DNA of 64,000 nt from Augochlora pura (taxonomy: Eukaryota; Arthropoda; Insecta; Hymenoptera; Halictidae): NCBI RefSeq assembly GCF_028453695.1, contig NC_135777.1, forward strand, positions 23,522,796 through 23,586,795, in the 5' to 3' direction. Position numbers and translations under genes: made by a program. Shown here piece by piece: positions 37,601 to 48,508 of the stretch (position 1 is its first letter; each line of letters begins with the position of its first letter). The notes below the pieces were generated by a model, which was not told where the DNA came from, searched no databases, and saw nothing but the letters and a program-made list of their open reading frames with translations.

Positions 37601-38361
37601 GAGTATCAAATAATGAAAACTGTTATGCATGAGTACAATATAGTTTATTTCTTATAATATAAATATTTGTTCTTTTTCAAAATGTATACCTCAAAAATGC
37701 CATGTAATGTAGTGATTAATAACTATTTTTTCACAATCATACAAACAATGACATTCATTATGAATGGTGTGGTAATAGTATTGTAAAAAAATAATGTATA
37801 ACTATATATACATACAAACCATACAAGGTGATCATCTTTGTTTAAGTTTTAAATGTAAAATAAAAGTTACAGAATTGTACAATCTGTTGATAATTTGGGA
37901 TAAGAAACACGGATAATACATATCTAAATGCCACATTTCTATAACATAGTCAATTGTTCTGCAATTAAACATATTCACGAGATCAAACTCCAGCCGATTC
38001 CTTTTGTTTCTCAAAATGAAAAACGATTAAGTAGATGCCATTTTGAGACGTCAGATATAGACATTAAGAAGATAGAGTGTCTCCCCAAATCTTTCTAAAA
38101 CTACAGTTTTGGAACTTTTTAATCACACGCTATGTAAACGTCCTCACAAATAGTTGCACTTTAAAATGCTACAAAATAAAATTGTTCCTTGGAATGTAAT
38201 TATTTACAAGTTTTTTTAGTTATTGAATGCAAGTAACAACCGTTAAGTATCTATGTAAGAGTATTAATTATTCACACTAAGTATGCAAAATATTCGTAGT
38301 GTAATCAAATAAACTAAAATTTTATCCGAATTAATACAGTCTACATAAGCGTATTAAATTA
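37601..38361. other. Convergent 3' ends of MPV17 and GCLC
   Basis: 761 bp of AT-rich DNA between two stop codons that face each other. No further gene seen. The 60-codon minus-strand frame at 37832-38014 is not supported. Confidence 0.6.
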
Positions 38362-41300
38362 TTAATGATTAATAGTCAATGGAACCTTTTCCGCTTTTGC
38401 AACAGCCGCAGGTATTGTTTCGTTAGTTTTAGACGATATACACGTCCCGTGTAACTCTGGACACGATATCTCATTCGATACAATCTTCTGTATTTTCTTA
38501 AGTAAATCATAATTAATACGTTGCGTTATTACAGAGTCGTTTCTACAATTAAATAACATAATTATTACGTAACAATTTAGCAACAGGCTTTATTATTTTC
38601 TGTTCATGTATAGAGTAATAAAAAATACTTGCTTGTACTCTGGATGTGAAATAACTTCCTTCCTCAACCATGCAGCAGTTGTTAATAATTCTCCAGAAGC
38701 TCTCTTTTGTATTAATTGCATATATGCTTGTATGGAACAGTGAGTGTCAACATCTACATCCATACTAGCCAAATATGAATTTACCAATGGTACTAAACCA
38801 GGAAACACGTCATCCTAAAAAGCCAAGTATGTACATTCATTTAATTTCGCACGAAACCATACAATTTCGTCTATTCAATAGAAAAGAACTGGTTTACCTT
38901 TCCATTGATAATTTCACCAATGGTATATTCTGCATATTCTGGTTGACCGTCTTCGTTTTTCGTGTCCGATGTGATATCTCGTCGGAACCAAAATCTTTCT
39001 CTCTTGATCGCATCTCTCCTTTGTGCTCTAGCCATATTTTTATCAACTTTACTAATTGGTATCAATAAGTTTAATTTGTAACTTAAGATAACTCTTGTAA
39101 GAAGGACAATAAAACAAACTATTGCGGCGTTTTCGAAATCGGTAATTTGCGCCTCGCACGGTCGAAATTCAACACGCCACCCTATAGAAGAATTTGGTGG
39201 AGGAGGCTTAAATCGCATTGTTTGCCAATTGGTAGATTGAATATTCTGAAATTTCATATTTGAATGTTTATTGAATGACGCAGGATCGATTAGCGGTATT
39301 AAATGATAATTACTTCAAAGTGATCAGTATCTTCTTCATCATTTTGATATACTTTCTCAGAAAACAAGGATACAGTGTCTCTAATAAATAAATGGGCTAT
39401 ATGTTGCGCTAATAATTTGTCAATTCCATTATCCATCAGTTGTTTGTATATTTCGTGATCGTACATTAAAGGAACGTCATTATACTTCTCTCCTTGGTCG
39501 CTAAGATACGAGTCGATTGAGTCGTATCTAGATTTACTAATTCTAAATTTGTTCTCCTTCAGAGGTTTCAAACCGCGTTCTTCCTGTGTTCTGCAGTCAA
39601 CGGAACACGATATCACATTCCATCGACAATCTACATCGCTTATATATCCTCGATAAAATGGGCTGGCAGCGGTCAAAGCCAACTGTCGAATATTAAATAA
39701 ATGTTCTGTAACGTTTACGCGAAAAAATATGCTAGCCACATGGTTGTGTAATTGCATATAATACATTAATAACATATGGTGTGGTACCTACCATTATTGG
39801 ACACAAAGGTGTTAATTGATCATACAATGTCCTAGCTTCTTCTATATTACAAGCTTGAAAAGTGAGCTGCAAGCAACAGCATCCCATACCAAATCCCATT
39901 GCATCCATATAAATATGATCTTCTTTTGCAGCATTACTAGATTCACTTTCAATCAAATTTCCAAAATCTTCTTTAAAAGGACTTGGAACATTTTTATCCT
40001 TATATACTGTAAACAAACATTTCATTCTAAACGATAATTTCGTTCATTTGACAAAAAACATTATTATGCTTTATATCATGCAAATAGTAGATAGCAATGA
40101 ATACAAACTAGGAATATTTATAGCCACTTTCTCTCCACGTCGTTGTCTTATATTCCTTGTTAATGTTTTGAATCGCGGATGACCTGGGTATATAGCATCA
40201 TCCGGAAAAAATAAACTTCTTGATACACCAGAATTTGGAGTTGGCTGTGTAGGTGGATCTGTGAAATCAGGGGCTCCTGATCTGTAAAGAAAAATATAAA
40301 TAGTTAAATTGCTTCCTATTGTTTAATGTTTAACAATATAATAACATCTTGACACACCTTGGGAAATTGGTCAAAGACATTAGAACTTCATTAGGTTTCA
40401 GTAATTTCGAAGCTTCTTGCCTTCTATATCTCATGTTAGCTTCAACAACATTAAAATGAAACAGTAGTCCACCATATGGTTTTCCCGGTGTTCCTTCTAC
40501 CATATAAGCACCATATTCAGGTCTCCATAAAGATTTAATGTTTCTGTAAAGGAAATGTGTATTAGAGGAATATGAATCTGCTTGTATTAGATATTTAAAA
40601 GTATTTTGTAACCACAACTATTTCAAATAAAATGTTTATATTATCATAATATCTTCTTAATGATATTTATAACTTTAGTGTTTTGCTCAAAGAATAGGGA
40701 GAAACACTTACTCTGGATCACTGTATTCTTTTTCATTTAAAGTTTTCAATATTTCCTCTGCTCTTAAACTGAGTTTAGCAGTTTTTGCCTCATCATCAAA
40801 TTTTATTAACATATATTCCACCTATATGAAAACAAAAAATAGACATAGGTACAATAAAAAATTGGTTTGAAGTGTTTAGTGTTTAGATGAGATGTCACTT
40901 AGAGGATTTTCTAATAATCTTGACAGTCATAAGTATCTAATGACATATCAGACTTAGATAGTAACCTAACTAAAAGTGTTGACTCATGTATCAGCAAGCA
41001 TTGAAGTATAATTGAAAAAAACCACAAGGTCATAACAATCGTGGCCCATAAACTACAATTGCTGACAACATTCATTGATTAATTCAATCAATACCATGAA
41101 ACAATAGGTTGATACTACAAAGTAATGAAAAAAGAATGTTTTTACAGACACAATCAATACATAAATCAATAATTCTCAATGTGAAGTATATAATTCTTCT
41201 ATTATGCCACAATAAAAAAACTGTAATATTTTGTTCATTGAAAAAATAAATTTTATACGTAAACATTCATTGTTTACTTCACCATTATTTTGAGATTTGA

Positions 41301-41619
41301 TTCAAATTAATATTGTACAACTTTCACTTATGATACCGATTGCGAGAAATACAGTTTGCAATATATTTCATAATGTGTACATAGTTATATGCAGAAACTG
41401 TAATATGACATGTTCAAAGACAAGTTTCTAAACAAGCATGAGTAAGAAAAATCGGCAAATGTATATTACCTCGTCGCCCCATTTCAACACATCACCTTGA
41501 CGATCTCTGAGTCTTTTGTACAAGTTAATAAATTGTATAATCCCATGTTTTCGCACATGATCGCCAAGATTTTTCGTTTCTTCCCAACTTAAAGGATTTC
41601 CTTCGGAGAGTAGACCCAT
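38362..41619 (-). CDS. Gclc: Glutamate-cysteine ligase catalytic subunit, nine exons
   Basis: Rate-limiting enzyme of glutathione synthesis; joins glutamate and cysteine using ATP (family knowledge). Exons: 41470-41619, 40712-40821, 40358-40543, 40109-40281, 39792-40006, 39314-39682, 38898-39245, 38633-38814, 38362-38542. These total 1914 nt, 637 aa, identical in length to the human enzyme. Landmarks: MGLLSEGNPLSWEET, LWRPEYGAYMVEGTPGKPYG, MDAMGFGMGCCCLQLTFQAC, SPFYRGYISDVDCRWNVISC, GWRVEFRPCEAQITDFENAA and RFWFRRDI. The last intron needs a GC donor (TACAA/GCAAGT) to give EYKNDSVITQRINYD, which matches the family. Intron 1 is 648 bp and the rest are short. Confidence 0.95.
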
Positions 41620-42414
41620 ATTTGTATAGGTTAGCCAGTATAATTTTTCAAACCTTTATGCTTGAAACGAAATTTTCTACAAAATCGGCACGCTCAGAGT
41701 TATGTTAAGGTACACCGAGGCACAATGTAACTTGTGTTTACGAAATCACCCAACATTTCAGAATGAAATGAAACATAGCACTACCGACGCTTTATATACA
41801 TACCAACCAATACCAACTAGGTGCACTTCTACGAACTACTCTTCTGTTACTTTTCAATGATGTATAAATACAAGGTAACCATACCTCCTACTATCGCGTT
41901 GTAACGATACTTGTATCCCGAGATATTAATTTGAAAGATTAATAGTCATCTGGTGTGACAACCTGGAGCAATCAATTAGTCATCTCTTACGTTACAATCG
42001 TCGAATCCCTTTCTACCGAGAATTTATAGTCTATCAATTTAATAACAAATGTAAACAATGAATATATTCGTGTTTTCAACTTAGAAAAAAAAGAACTTAT
42101 ATTTCAAAAAGCCGATTTTGTGCATCGATTGACTTATCAGATTCGATTGCAGGAGTATCTAATCTCTATAAATTATCTGTAAAATAGCAACTCACTACAT
42201 GTTATGACACAACGTTAAATCATTGAAGCGAAAAATGGTGCAATAGGGTAAGACACTTGAGGATAATTAAATTTGTTTATCATTGATATTAAAAGATTGT
42301 TTTATTACAAGTATGTATGTTTTTCATATTCAGCTTGTAAAAACATGACTCGATTATGGTCATGTGTGGTCACATTGAACCTTGTATATACATGTATAAA
42401 TACACGTAATTTTT
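41620..42414. other. Promoter of GCLC and 3' flank of RpLP0
   Basis: 795 bp, AT-rich, no coding exon recognised. It must hold the GCLC start site at its left and the RpLP0 3' UTR at its right. I did not see a clear antioxidant-response element. Confidence 0.45.
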
Positions 42415-44294
42415 TTAATCGAACAAAGCGAATCCCATGTCTTCGTCTTCGGATTCGGAGTCCTCCTTCTTCTCCTCCTTCTTTTCAGCGGCTGGTGTTT
42501 CCGCAGCAGCAGCAACCGGTGCCGCAGTAACAGCAGCTGAAGCAAATTTGCTCGGATCCTATAAAAACGTTAGTAATCGTTATTTTACAAGCGTAACAAT
42601 AATTTGCACAGCTTATAGTATTTATGCCCGATATCAGACCGCTTCTAAAGCATTTATCAACATAAAATTCTGAAGTGTCAGTAGGTTCTGCTATTTCTAG
42701 CTCTGACACCGTGCACAGAAATTTAAGACGGTAACTGTTGTCATCACTTTGTGCGGGATGACATACATATGTATTTTAATATATCCATGCAATCATTTTC
42801 TAAACTATTCCTTATTGAAAAAAAATGTGTCCAAGCGTAGGCGTTTCCAAGATCTTAAGGCGACCTTGTCTTTCAAAATACAACTATACATTTTCATTTA
42901 GCTGGCTCATTTCAAGACGAATTCATTGGTCTATAATGTTGGCCTTCCAAGATTATTTATGATTCTTTAAATTCTACCTTTGTTGAATGACTACAAGATA
43001 GTACTGTTTACTCGCATGAATCTTAGTTATATATACGAGGAAAATCTTGCAACTATTCAGCTAAGCAAATGATTGGTTAAAGAATTCGTTTTGGAGTCGC
43101 GTAAAAATCTGGCTAAGTGGAAATGTATAATTCCATCAAAAAAAAAAAATACAAAATTCATTTTAAAATCTCGAAAACGTCTATACCTAGAAAAATCTGA
43201 TTGGTCATATTAATAGAATTATAAATATTAAGCAACATATATAAACGTACTTTGATGTACTCCTTGATTGTAGCAGCTTCAGCAAATTCGACTTCAGTTA
43301 CAGCAGCAATAGCCAACAGATTCTTAAATCCATTGATAATGCTGTGTGGAGCACTTGCTACTGTTGGATAGTTAATAGCTAAACATACTGAAGCCAAATT
43401 TGCAACTCCACTCATGAATTTTTCGAGAAGATCTTCTGGCTTGATGTCCAGAATTTCAGGGGCGAAAATGGTACCGGAATCATAAACTTGTTCCACAATT
43501 AAACCATATGAGAACGGAGATATGTTCAACATGTTCAGAAGAGTAGCTTCTGATGCTCCTACCTTGTCACCTGGTTTCAAAATGTGTACGTCATTCTAAG
43601 AAAAAAAAAAAAGTAATGAAATATCAATTGTACGTTTCTGATATGACAATAGCAATATCAAATTAATTCACATAAAAATACAATTGCATATTTGAAGTTT
43701 AATTATATTAACAAAGTATAAGATATATTATATACATACCACAATTTCAATAGTACCCTTGGAAATCTTTGTCGGAATACTCAAAGCTTGGAAGAATGAT
43801 GTTTTTTCGGGTCCAAGCCCAGTGTTTTGAGCAGGAATAATAACGCTCAGTGGCGCAATAGCACCTGCTCTAGCTGGAGCTCTGACCTTATTTTCCAAAA
43901 GTTTGTCTCTTACTTCAATTAGGTCCCCACGAGTGAAAACAAAGCCAACATTGCCACGAATATGTGACAGGAGCTTTTCTAATGCTGCATTACGTTCAAT
44001 GTGACCACGTATGGCCTTTCTCATCATTGTATTCTTTCCCATCAATACAACAGCATTTCCACGAAGGGACATACGAATTTGTTGCATTTGTTTAGAGCCC
44101 ACATTGTCGGCACCCACAATGAAACATTTAGGATAGTCATCCAAAAGTTGCTATAAAAAAAAATGTAATTGTTATAAAAAAAAAAATTGTTATAAAGTAT
44201 ATTTTTCGATGGTGCAGATGTGCTGATATAAAATACGTACAACAAGCTTGGTGAAGTAGTTCGACTTCCATGTTGCCTTGTCCTCCCTACCCAT
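42415..44294 (-). CDS. RpLP0: 60S acidic ribosomal protein P0, four coding exons
   Basis: Core of the ribosomal stalk that binds P1/P2 dimers and elongation factors (family knowledge). Coding exons: 44241-44294, 43740-44150, 43251-43595, 42415-42558. These total 954 nt, 317 aa, the same length as human RPLP0. Begins MGREDKATWKSNYFTKLVQL, with DDYPKCFIVGADNVGSKQMQ, GKNTMMRKAIRGH and HILKPGDKVGASEATLLNML. The acidic C-terminal tail ends ESEDEDMGFALFD, the conserved P-protein tail bound by the stalk ligands. A leader intron (acceptor at 44329) and a TOP-like exon near 44.8 kb are likely. Two of the introns hold the box C/D-like RNAs listed separately. Confidence 0.97.
42634..42747 (-). ncRNA. 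Intronic box C/D-like snoRNA, copy A (RpLP0 intron 3)
   Basis: On the minus strand a C box GTGATGA (42741-42747) and a D box CTGA (42634-42637, context GCGGTCTGAT) frame 114 nt. About 31 nt after the C box lies a hairpin: outer stem GTGTCAG/CTGACAC (42703-42709 with 42675-42681) around GCTA-GAAA-TAGC, with a GAACCTA bulge on the 3' side. The D box ends 74 nt before the 3' splice AG of the host intron, the usual position of intronic box C/D RNAs. A related copy lies in another intron. The rRNA target is not identified. Confidence 0.6.
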
Positions 44295-44400
44295 CTTGTG
44301 TATGTAGGGATACCGAAGAGTTTAAGAACTAAAAAGATAAACAAATTCGTTAGAATACAGTTCGATAAAATCGACGCAATAATTATATGCGAAGCTGTGA

Positions 44401-44511
44401 TCAGACTGCACACATGCGATTTATAATCTTCTAAACCGCACACAGATGGGTTCAGCTATTTCTAGCTTCTGTGTGGTTCTCGGCTTATCGGACGCGTAAT
44501 TTTATCATCAT
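44401..44511 (-). ncRNA. Intronic box C/D-like snoRNA, copy B (RpLP0 leader intron)
   Basis: Minus strand: C box ATGATGA (44505-44511) and D box CTGA (44401-44404, context GCAGTCTGAT), 111 nt apart. About 29 nt after the C box a hairpin repeats the layout of copy A: outer stem CACACAGA/TCTGTGTG (44468-44475 with 44439-44446), inner AGCTA-GAAA-TAGCT, 3' bulge GAACCCA. The outer stem differs from copy A at most positions yet stays paired. The D box ends 72 nt before the leader-intron 3' splice AG. TTTAGAAG and an ATAAAT motif also recur in both copies. Confidence 0.6.
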
Positions 44512-44787
44512 GAAGTTACTGTTGCATTTACTTATAAATTTTACAACTTTTTGTTCATCACAAAAGCATCGATAAAGCACAAGTAATTTCATGTGATGAA
44601 CACATGGAGAGCTAACCTTACGGAAGGTTTATTTTAAGTTTTATCAAAGAAATACCAAAGATATTTCATAATTTTTTTCTTCTATTTATATAATGAAACA
44701 TGATTAATATTGTTAAGTGGTTATTGAATACAAAATACGAGTTTTTACTGAGATTTTGACAAAAATGCCAGAATCGGTTTTACTCAC

Positions 44788-44828
44788 CGCGGCAACCTTT
44801 GTAGATACAATGAAGAAGAAAGAGGAAG
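44788..44828 (-). promoter_or_regulatory. Probable RpLP0 leader exon with TOP-like start
   Basis: On the minus strand a pyrimidine run CTTCCTCTTTCTTCTTC begins at 44828 and is followed by a GCG/GTGAGT donor ending the exon at 44788. A CTTTTTAG acceptor at 44329 lies 35 nt before the RpLP0 start codon. Pyrimidine-rich starts are typical of ribosomal protein mRNAs. The inferred leader intron (44329-44787) hosts one of the box C/D-like RNAs. An overlapping plus-strand frame at 44717-45007 is not considered coding. Confidence 0.55.
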
Positions 44829-45187
44829 TCATCTTCTTCGTAACTCTAACGGCCATGTTACAGGAAGTTCGTCATAGAACCGCGAAATTTTTTGAATTTC
44901 AAAATATAATTTGTGTTCTATGTACTGTACGTGTCGTGAATTTCGATAATTCGATTAATGTTTTCAAATTAAATATAGATTATAATAAAATTATAAAGAA
45001 TTATTAGAAGAAATAAATTATAATTCTATGTATACGTTTTGATTTGTACTTTGTATTTATTTGTTTTTTAAACTATTAATACATTATAGAATACATTGTA
45101 ATTGTGTGAAAACAGCATGATATGAAATAAGAAATAAAATATTTGTAAAATAGAAAAATTCGTTGCTTGTACAATCGGTGAGAGATC

Positions 45188-46696
45188 TTATGCATTTGTG
45201 CAACTTGTAGAAGACAGAACTTCCTCGGTACATTTCTTTAATACATTTAGTGCAAAATCGATATCATTTTTATTTAGAAGTGTAGATATACAAATTTTCA
45301 GACTAGGTCTTGGTAATTTCTTTTCTATTTGCAAATACACGGGCATTATGATAGCTAAATTATTTTCAATACATCTCTTAGAGATCGCAGAAAGTAACGC
45401 TTCTTCTGTAATATGACTTAATCGTTGTTTCAAATAGACGTGTTTTACCGGCGAGCCTGGAAAGCTCGTACACTCTAAACATTGGATTTCTTGAAGTCCA
45501 TTATTCATGGTTATACAATTTTCTTTCAGCAGGTCAAACATTTGCGGATTATTTTTCATAATGTCTAGAGATGTGATAGCAGCAGATGTTAAAAGTGGAG
45601 GTAGAGATGCTGAAAAACAATACCCAAGTCCGGACAAGCGTTGGTGTTCAATAACAAAGGATGTGCCAACACAAAATCCACCAATGGATCCTATTGCCAA
45701 CTCTAAAGATCCTGAAATTTACATAAACATTTCAAATAAGAATACATTAAGATATCCGACTATAATACAATGAATTCACATTCGGGAATACTTACCCATA
45801 ATCATATCAATTTCGTTTATGGGAATATTAAAATATTCTGTCACCCCTTTTCCATGTGCACCAAGGGTGCCAAATGATATTGACTCATCGATAAATATTC
45901 GTAATTTATATTTCTTACAAAGTGCCAAGAAATCTGGTAACGGGCAAATTTGTCCCGTATTTGCATAAATACCTTCTATTATTAAAAAGCGTTTCACCTT
46001 GTTTGCTTTAACGGGATTTTGCTCATCAAGCTTTGCTTGTTTCTTTAATAAATCGTGGAGATCATTGGCATCGTTGTGTTTAAAATATTTAACATTGACT
46101 CTAGACGCGTCTAGACCTTTCTGTATGGCAAAATTTATGTTCTCATCTGCAAATATAAGGTCTCTACGCTTACAGTATGCTGCTATCGCAGACGCTATTG
46201 TACTAAATCCGTACGAGTATACCACAGCTTCTTCTGTGTCTGTGTAGTTCGCTAAACGTTCTTCTAATTCAAGATGTACATCTACGGTACCATAAAATCC
46301 ACGAGGACCGCAGGAACCAACTCCATATTTCCTTACCGCTGCTGTCGCTGCTTTCTCTATATCCTCATTTTCCATAAAACCCAAATAATTATGTGTGCCT
46401 AAATTTAAACAATCCTTGCCATTGACCACTATTCTTTTGCCAATTCTTGATGTAACGCATCTCGGATTTAAAGACGGATGAGACATTTGCGGATTGGTTA
46501 TAAGCGGCTCAGGATTCCACTCAGAGAGTTTCTTCTGAACTTCCTCTTCTGTCGGAATTCTTTCATGTCTGTTGTACCGCCTCTTAGCAATAAACCAAAT
46601 AAACCAGAAGACCAAGAACGCTCCTATCAGTGTATGATACTGGGGTATCGTACTTAAAATGTCTCTCGATTCGATAAATATAAACTTTGTGCTCAT
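45188..46696 (-). CDS. Sptlc1: Serine palmitoyltransferase subunit 1, two exons
   Basis: LCB1-type subunit of the ER enzyme that condenses serine and palmitoyl-CoA, the first step of sphingolipid synthesis (family knowledge). Exons 45796-46696 and 45188-45711, phase 1, total 1425 nt, 474 aa, against 473 in human. One N-terminal membrane helix (LIGAFLVFWFIWFIA) is followed by the alpha-oxoamine synthase fold: CLNLGTHNYLGF, RKYGVGSCGPRGFYGTVDVH and FIDESISFGTLGAHGKGVTE. The cysteine corresponding to human C133 is retained. The pyridoxal-phosphate lysine motif of the partner subunit is absent, as expected for LCB1. The MSTKFIF start is preferred over an upstream ATG that adds basic residues. Confidence 0.95.
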
Positions 46697-47572
46697 GATT
46701 TTTTGTTTATATGATATTCTTTGTACCCTGTTTCTATTTGTTTCGTAAATTAGTAAAATCAATCACTTCATGTATTATTTTATACACGTTCGCTTCGACA
46801 ATATTACGCTAATACCTATGTATGTACAACTTGTGCGATCGGTTCACGTAAAATTTATAACGTTAAGAAAACATCTTATTTACTTAAATTACATGGATTA
46901 GTAATATTAATCAAAAGAAAAGACACATCACCAGGTACTACGAAACCTTGAACCTCATGATATCGAATATGTACTACTTAAGCGAATACTAGATAAACTC
47001 AGCCTAGCCTAGTTACTGCAGTCACCTTTTTTCACCGCAGGACCAGATGGCAGCACCCGGAACAAATTGTACATCCATACGTATGCACACATGTGTGCGA
47101 GAATGAATGCGGAATTCTCAAACTTTTCAAATAGACAGATTTTCTTATGCTTAATTCTTAAATTTGTTTAAACTTTGCATCGCTCTAAATCGTATTTTAA
47201 ACTTGGGTATTGAATCAAAATTTTTTAGAAATATTTAAACGAATCAACTTGAGTCTATTTAATCATGCAAAGCATAGTCAAGTTTGTTGATCTATCAAAT
47301 GGAAGAGAGAAGTTTTCACGTCTCGTAATTAAATTACTATAAATTTATAATCGATATTATTCTAATACAATAAATTTCATTTTGAATGAAATGCGCTTGA
47401 ATGTAGGCGCACGCGCAGTAAAGGATTCTAAGCTCCCATAATAGCAAGAGTAGTACTTCCGGTATCCGGCAAACGCCCCAGTGTAGTAATGTTGTCAGAC
47501 TGAATTCGTATTACTTGCGTATCGTGTTTGTTGTGTTATTGTCAAATCGATTGTCATAAGGTGACAGCATAC
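46697..47572. promoter_or_regulatory. Divergent promoter region of SPTLC1 and capulet
   Basis: 876 bp between the SPTLC1 start and the first possible capulet leader exon. The part near 47400-47570 is GC-richer and holds a likely transcription start for the plus-strand gene. No repeat or RNA gene recognised. Confidence 0.45.
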
Positions 47573-47604
47573 ATGGTGCTGAACTCCCGTAAGCCGTCAT
47601 ACTG
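47573..47604 (+). other. Putative capulet leader exon end (short ATG frame)
   Basis: An ATG at 47573 opens 10 codons (MVLNSRKPSY) ending at a perfect GTGAGT donor in phase 2. Neither downstream first-exon join that I can find accepts phase 2, so this is more likely a non-coding leader exon containing an upstream ORF than a protein start. Its downstream acceptor is unknown. Confidence 0.35.
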
Positions 47605-48508
47605 GTGAGTGAACAATCATATTTTTGCAGAATAGTGGAATAAAGCATACCACAGCCGCTAGATACATATGAACTTTTCTGAAAACATTTTCGCTATTTA
47701 TGCTTTCCCATAATTTGTGTATTATTTATACGTTTACATTGGATATCTATGTACGCAAGGAGCGTGGTATAATTAACTGTGGGTCTCGAAATATTGAGAA
47801 AGTAATTCATCGGAATGAAAATATGAGAGAGAGAGCGTTCGTTTGGTTATGAACACAATTATACGTGTGCAGTTTGTGCCTCTTGCAACGTTTCAACTGT
47901 GAGTCATACTAGAGTGCACCTGACTCTTGACACCTGGTAATGTATCTTGATGTATTGTAATTGTATCGTATAAATATTTTATGCACAATTTAATTAAAAA
48001 CAATAATTAAATGATCGAAAATATCTGTTCGCGTCACAGCAAATATCTCATATTTTCGTAGTTTCATGTTAACAAACGACATCAAATGTATGCATTGAGG
48101 GAGAACGTTCTTTTTTCGTGTAAAAAAAAAGTGAATATGTAAATGTAGTTAAAGAATATCAAGCGTTACCATCGAGACATCGAGAAATTCTAGATTATGT
48201 TTGATGTTTTTCAGTGAGAATTCGTTCTGTTTAATTGTTTCTCAAACGAAATTTTTGTCCAATTCGAAATTGAAAGAAACAACGAAATTCATAGGTCAGA
48301 GTTTTTACTATTCGGTTGGTTATATGATACGGTCCTGCGATCCTGATGCGAGATTAAAATACCATCGTGAAAGCTGACGAAGTGAGTCCGTTATCATCAC
48401 TCATCAGTTACACGTCGAACGGATCTGTCTTTTAATTTTGTATAGTTATTTCGTTACGTTGATCGATTCGAAACTAGTAGTTATTACTGTAAATAAAATA
48501 TATTTAAA

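Noticed and set aside
42675..42709. GAGCTAGAAATAGC resembles the repeat:anti-repeat hairpin of engineered Cas9 guide RNA scaffolds
   Set aside because: Only the short GCTA-GAAA-TAGC hairpin is shared; the rest of the scaffold is absent. The match is explained by a stable GNRA tetraloop stem in the intronic RNA, and there are no repeats, spacers or Cas genes.
42273..42709. Frames reading Ser/Ala-rich or Leu/Arg-rich peptides near the RpLP0 end
   Set aside because: They are antisense or shifted-frame shadows of the acidic C-terminal exon of RpLP0 and its flanking intron.
44717..45007. 96-codon plus-strand open frame
   Set aside because: It is antisense to the probable RpLP0 leader exon, ends in AT-rich codons and resembles no protein family.
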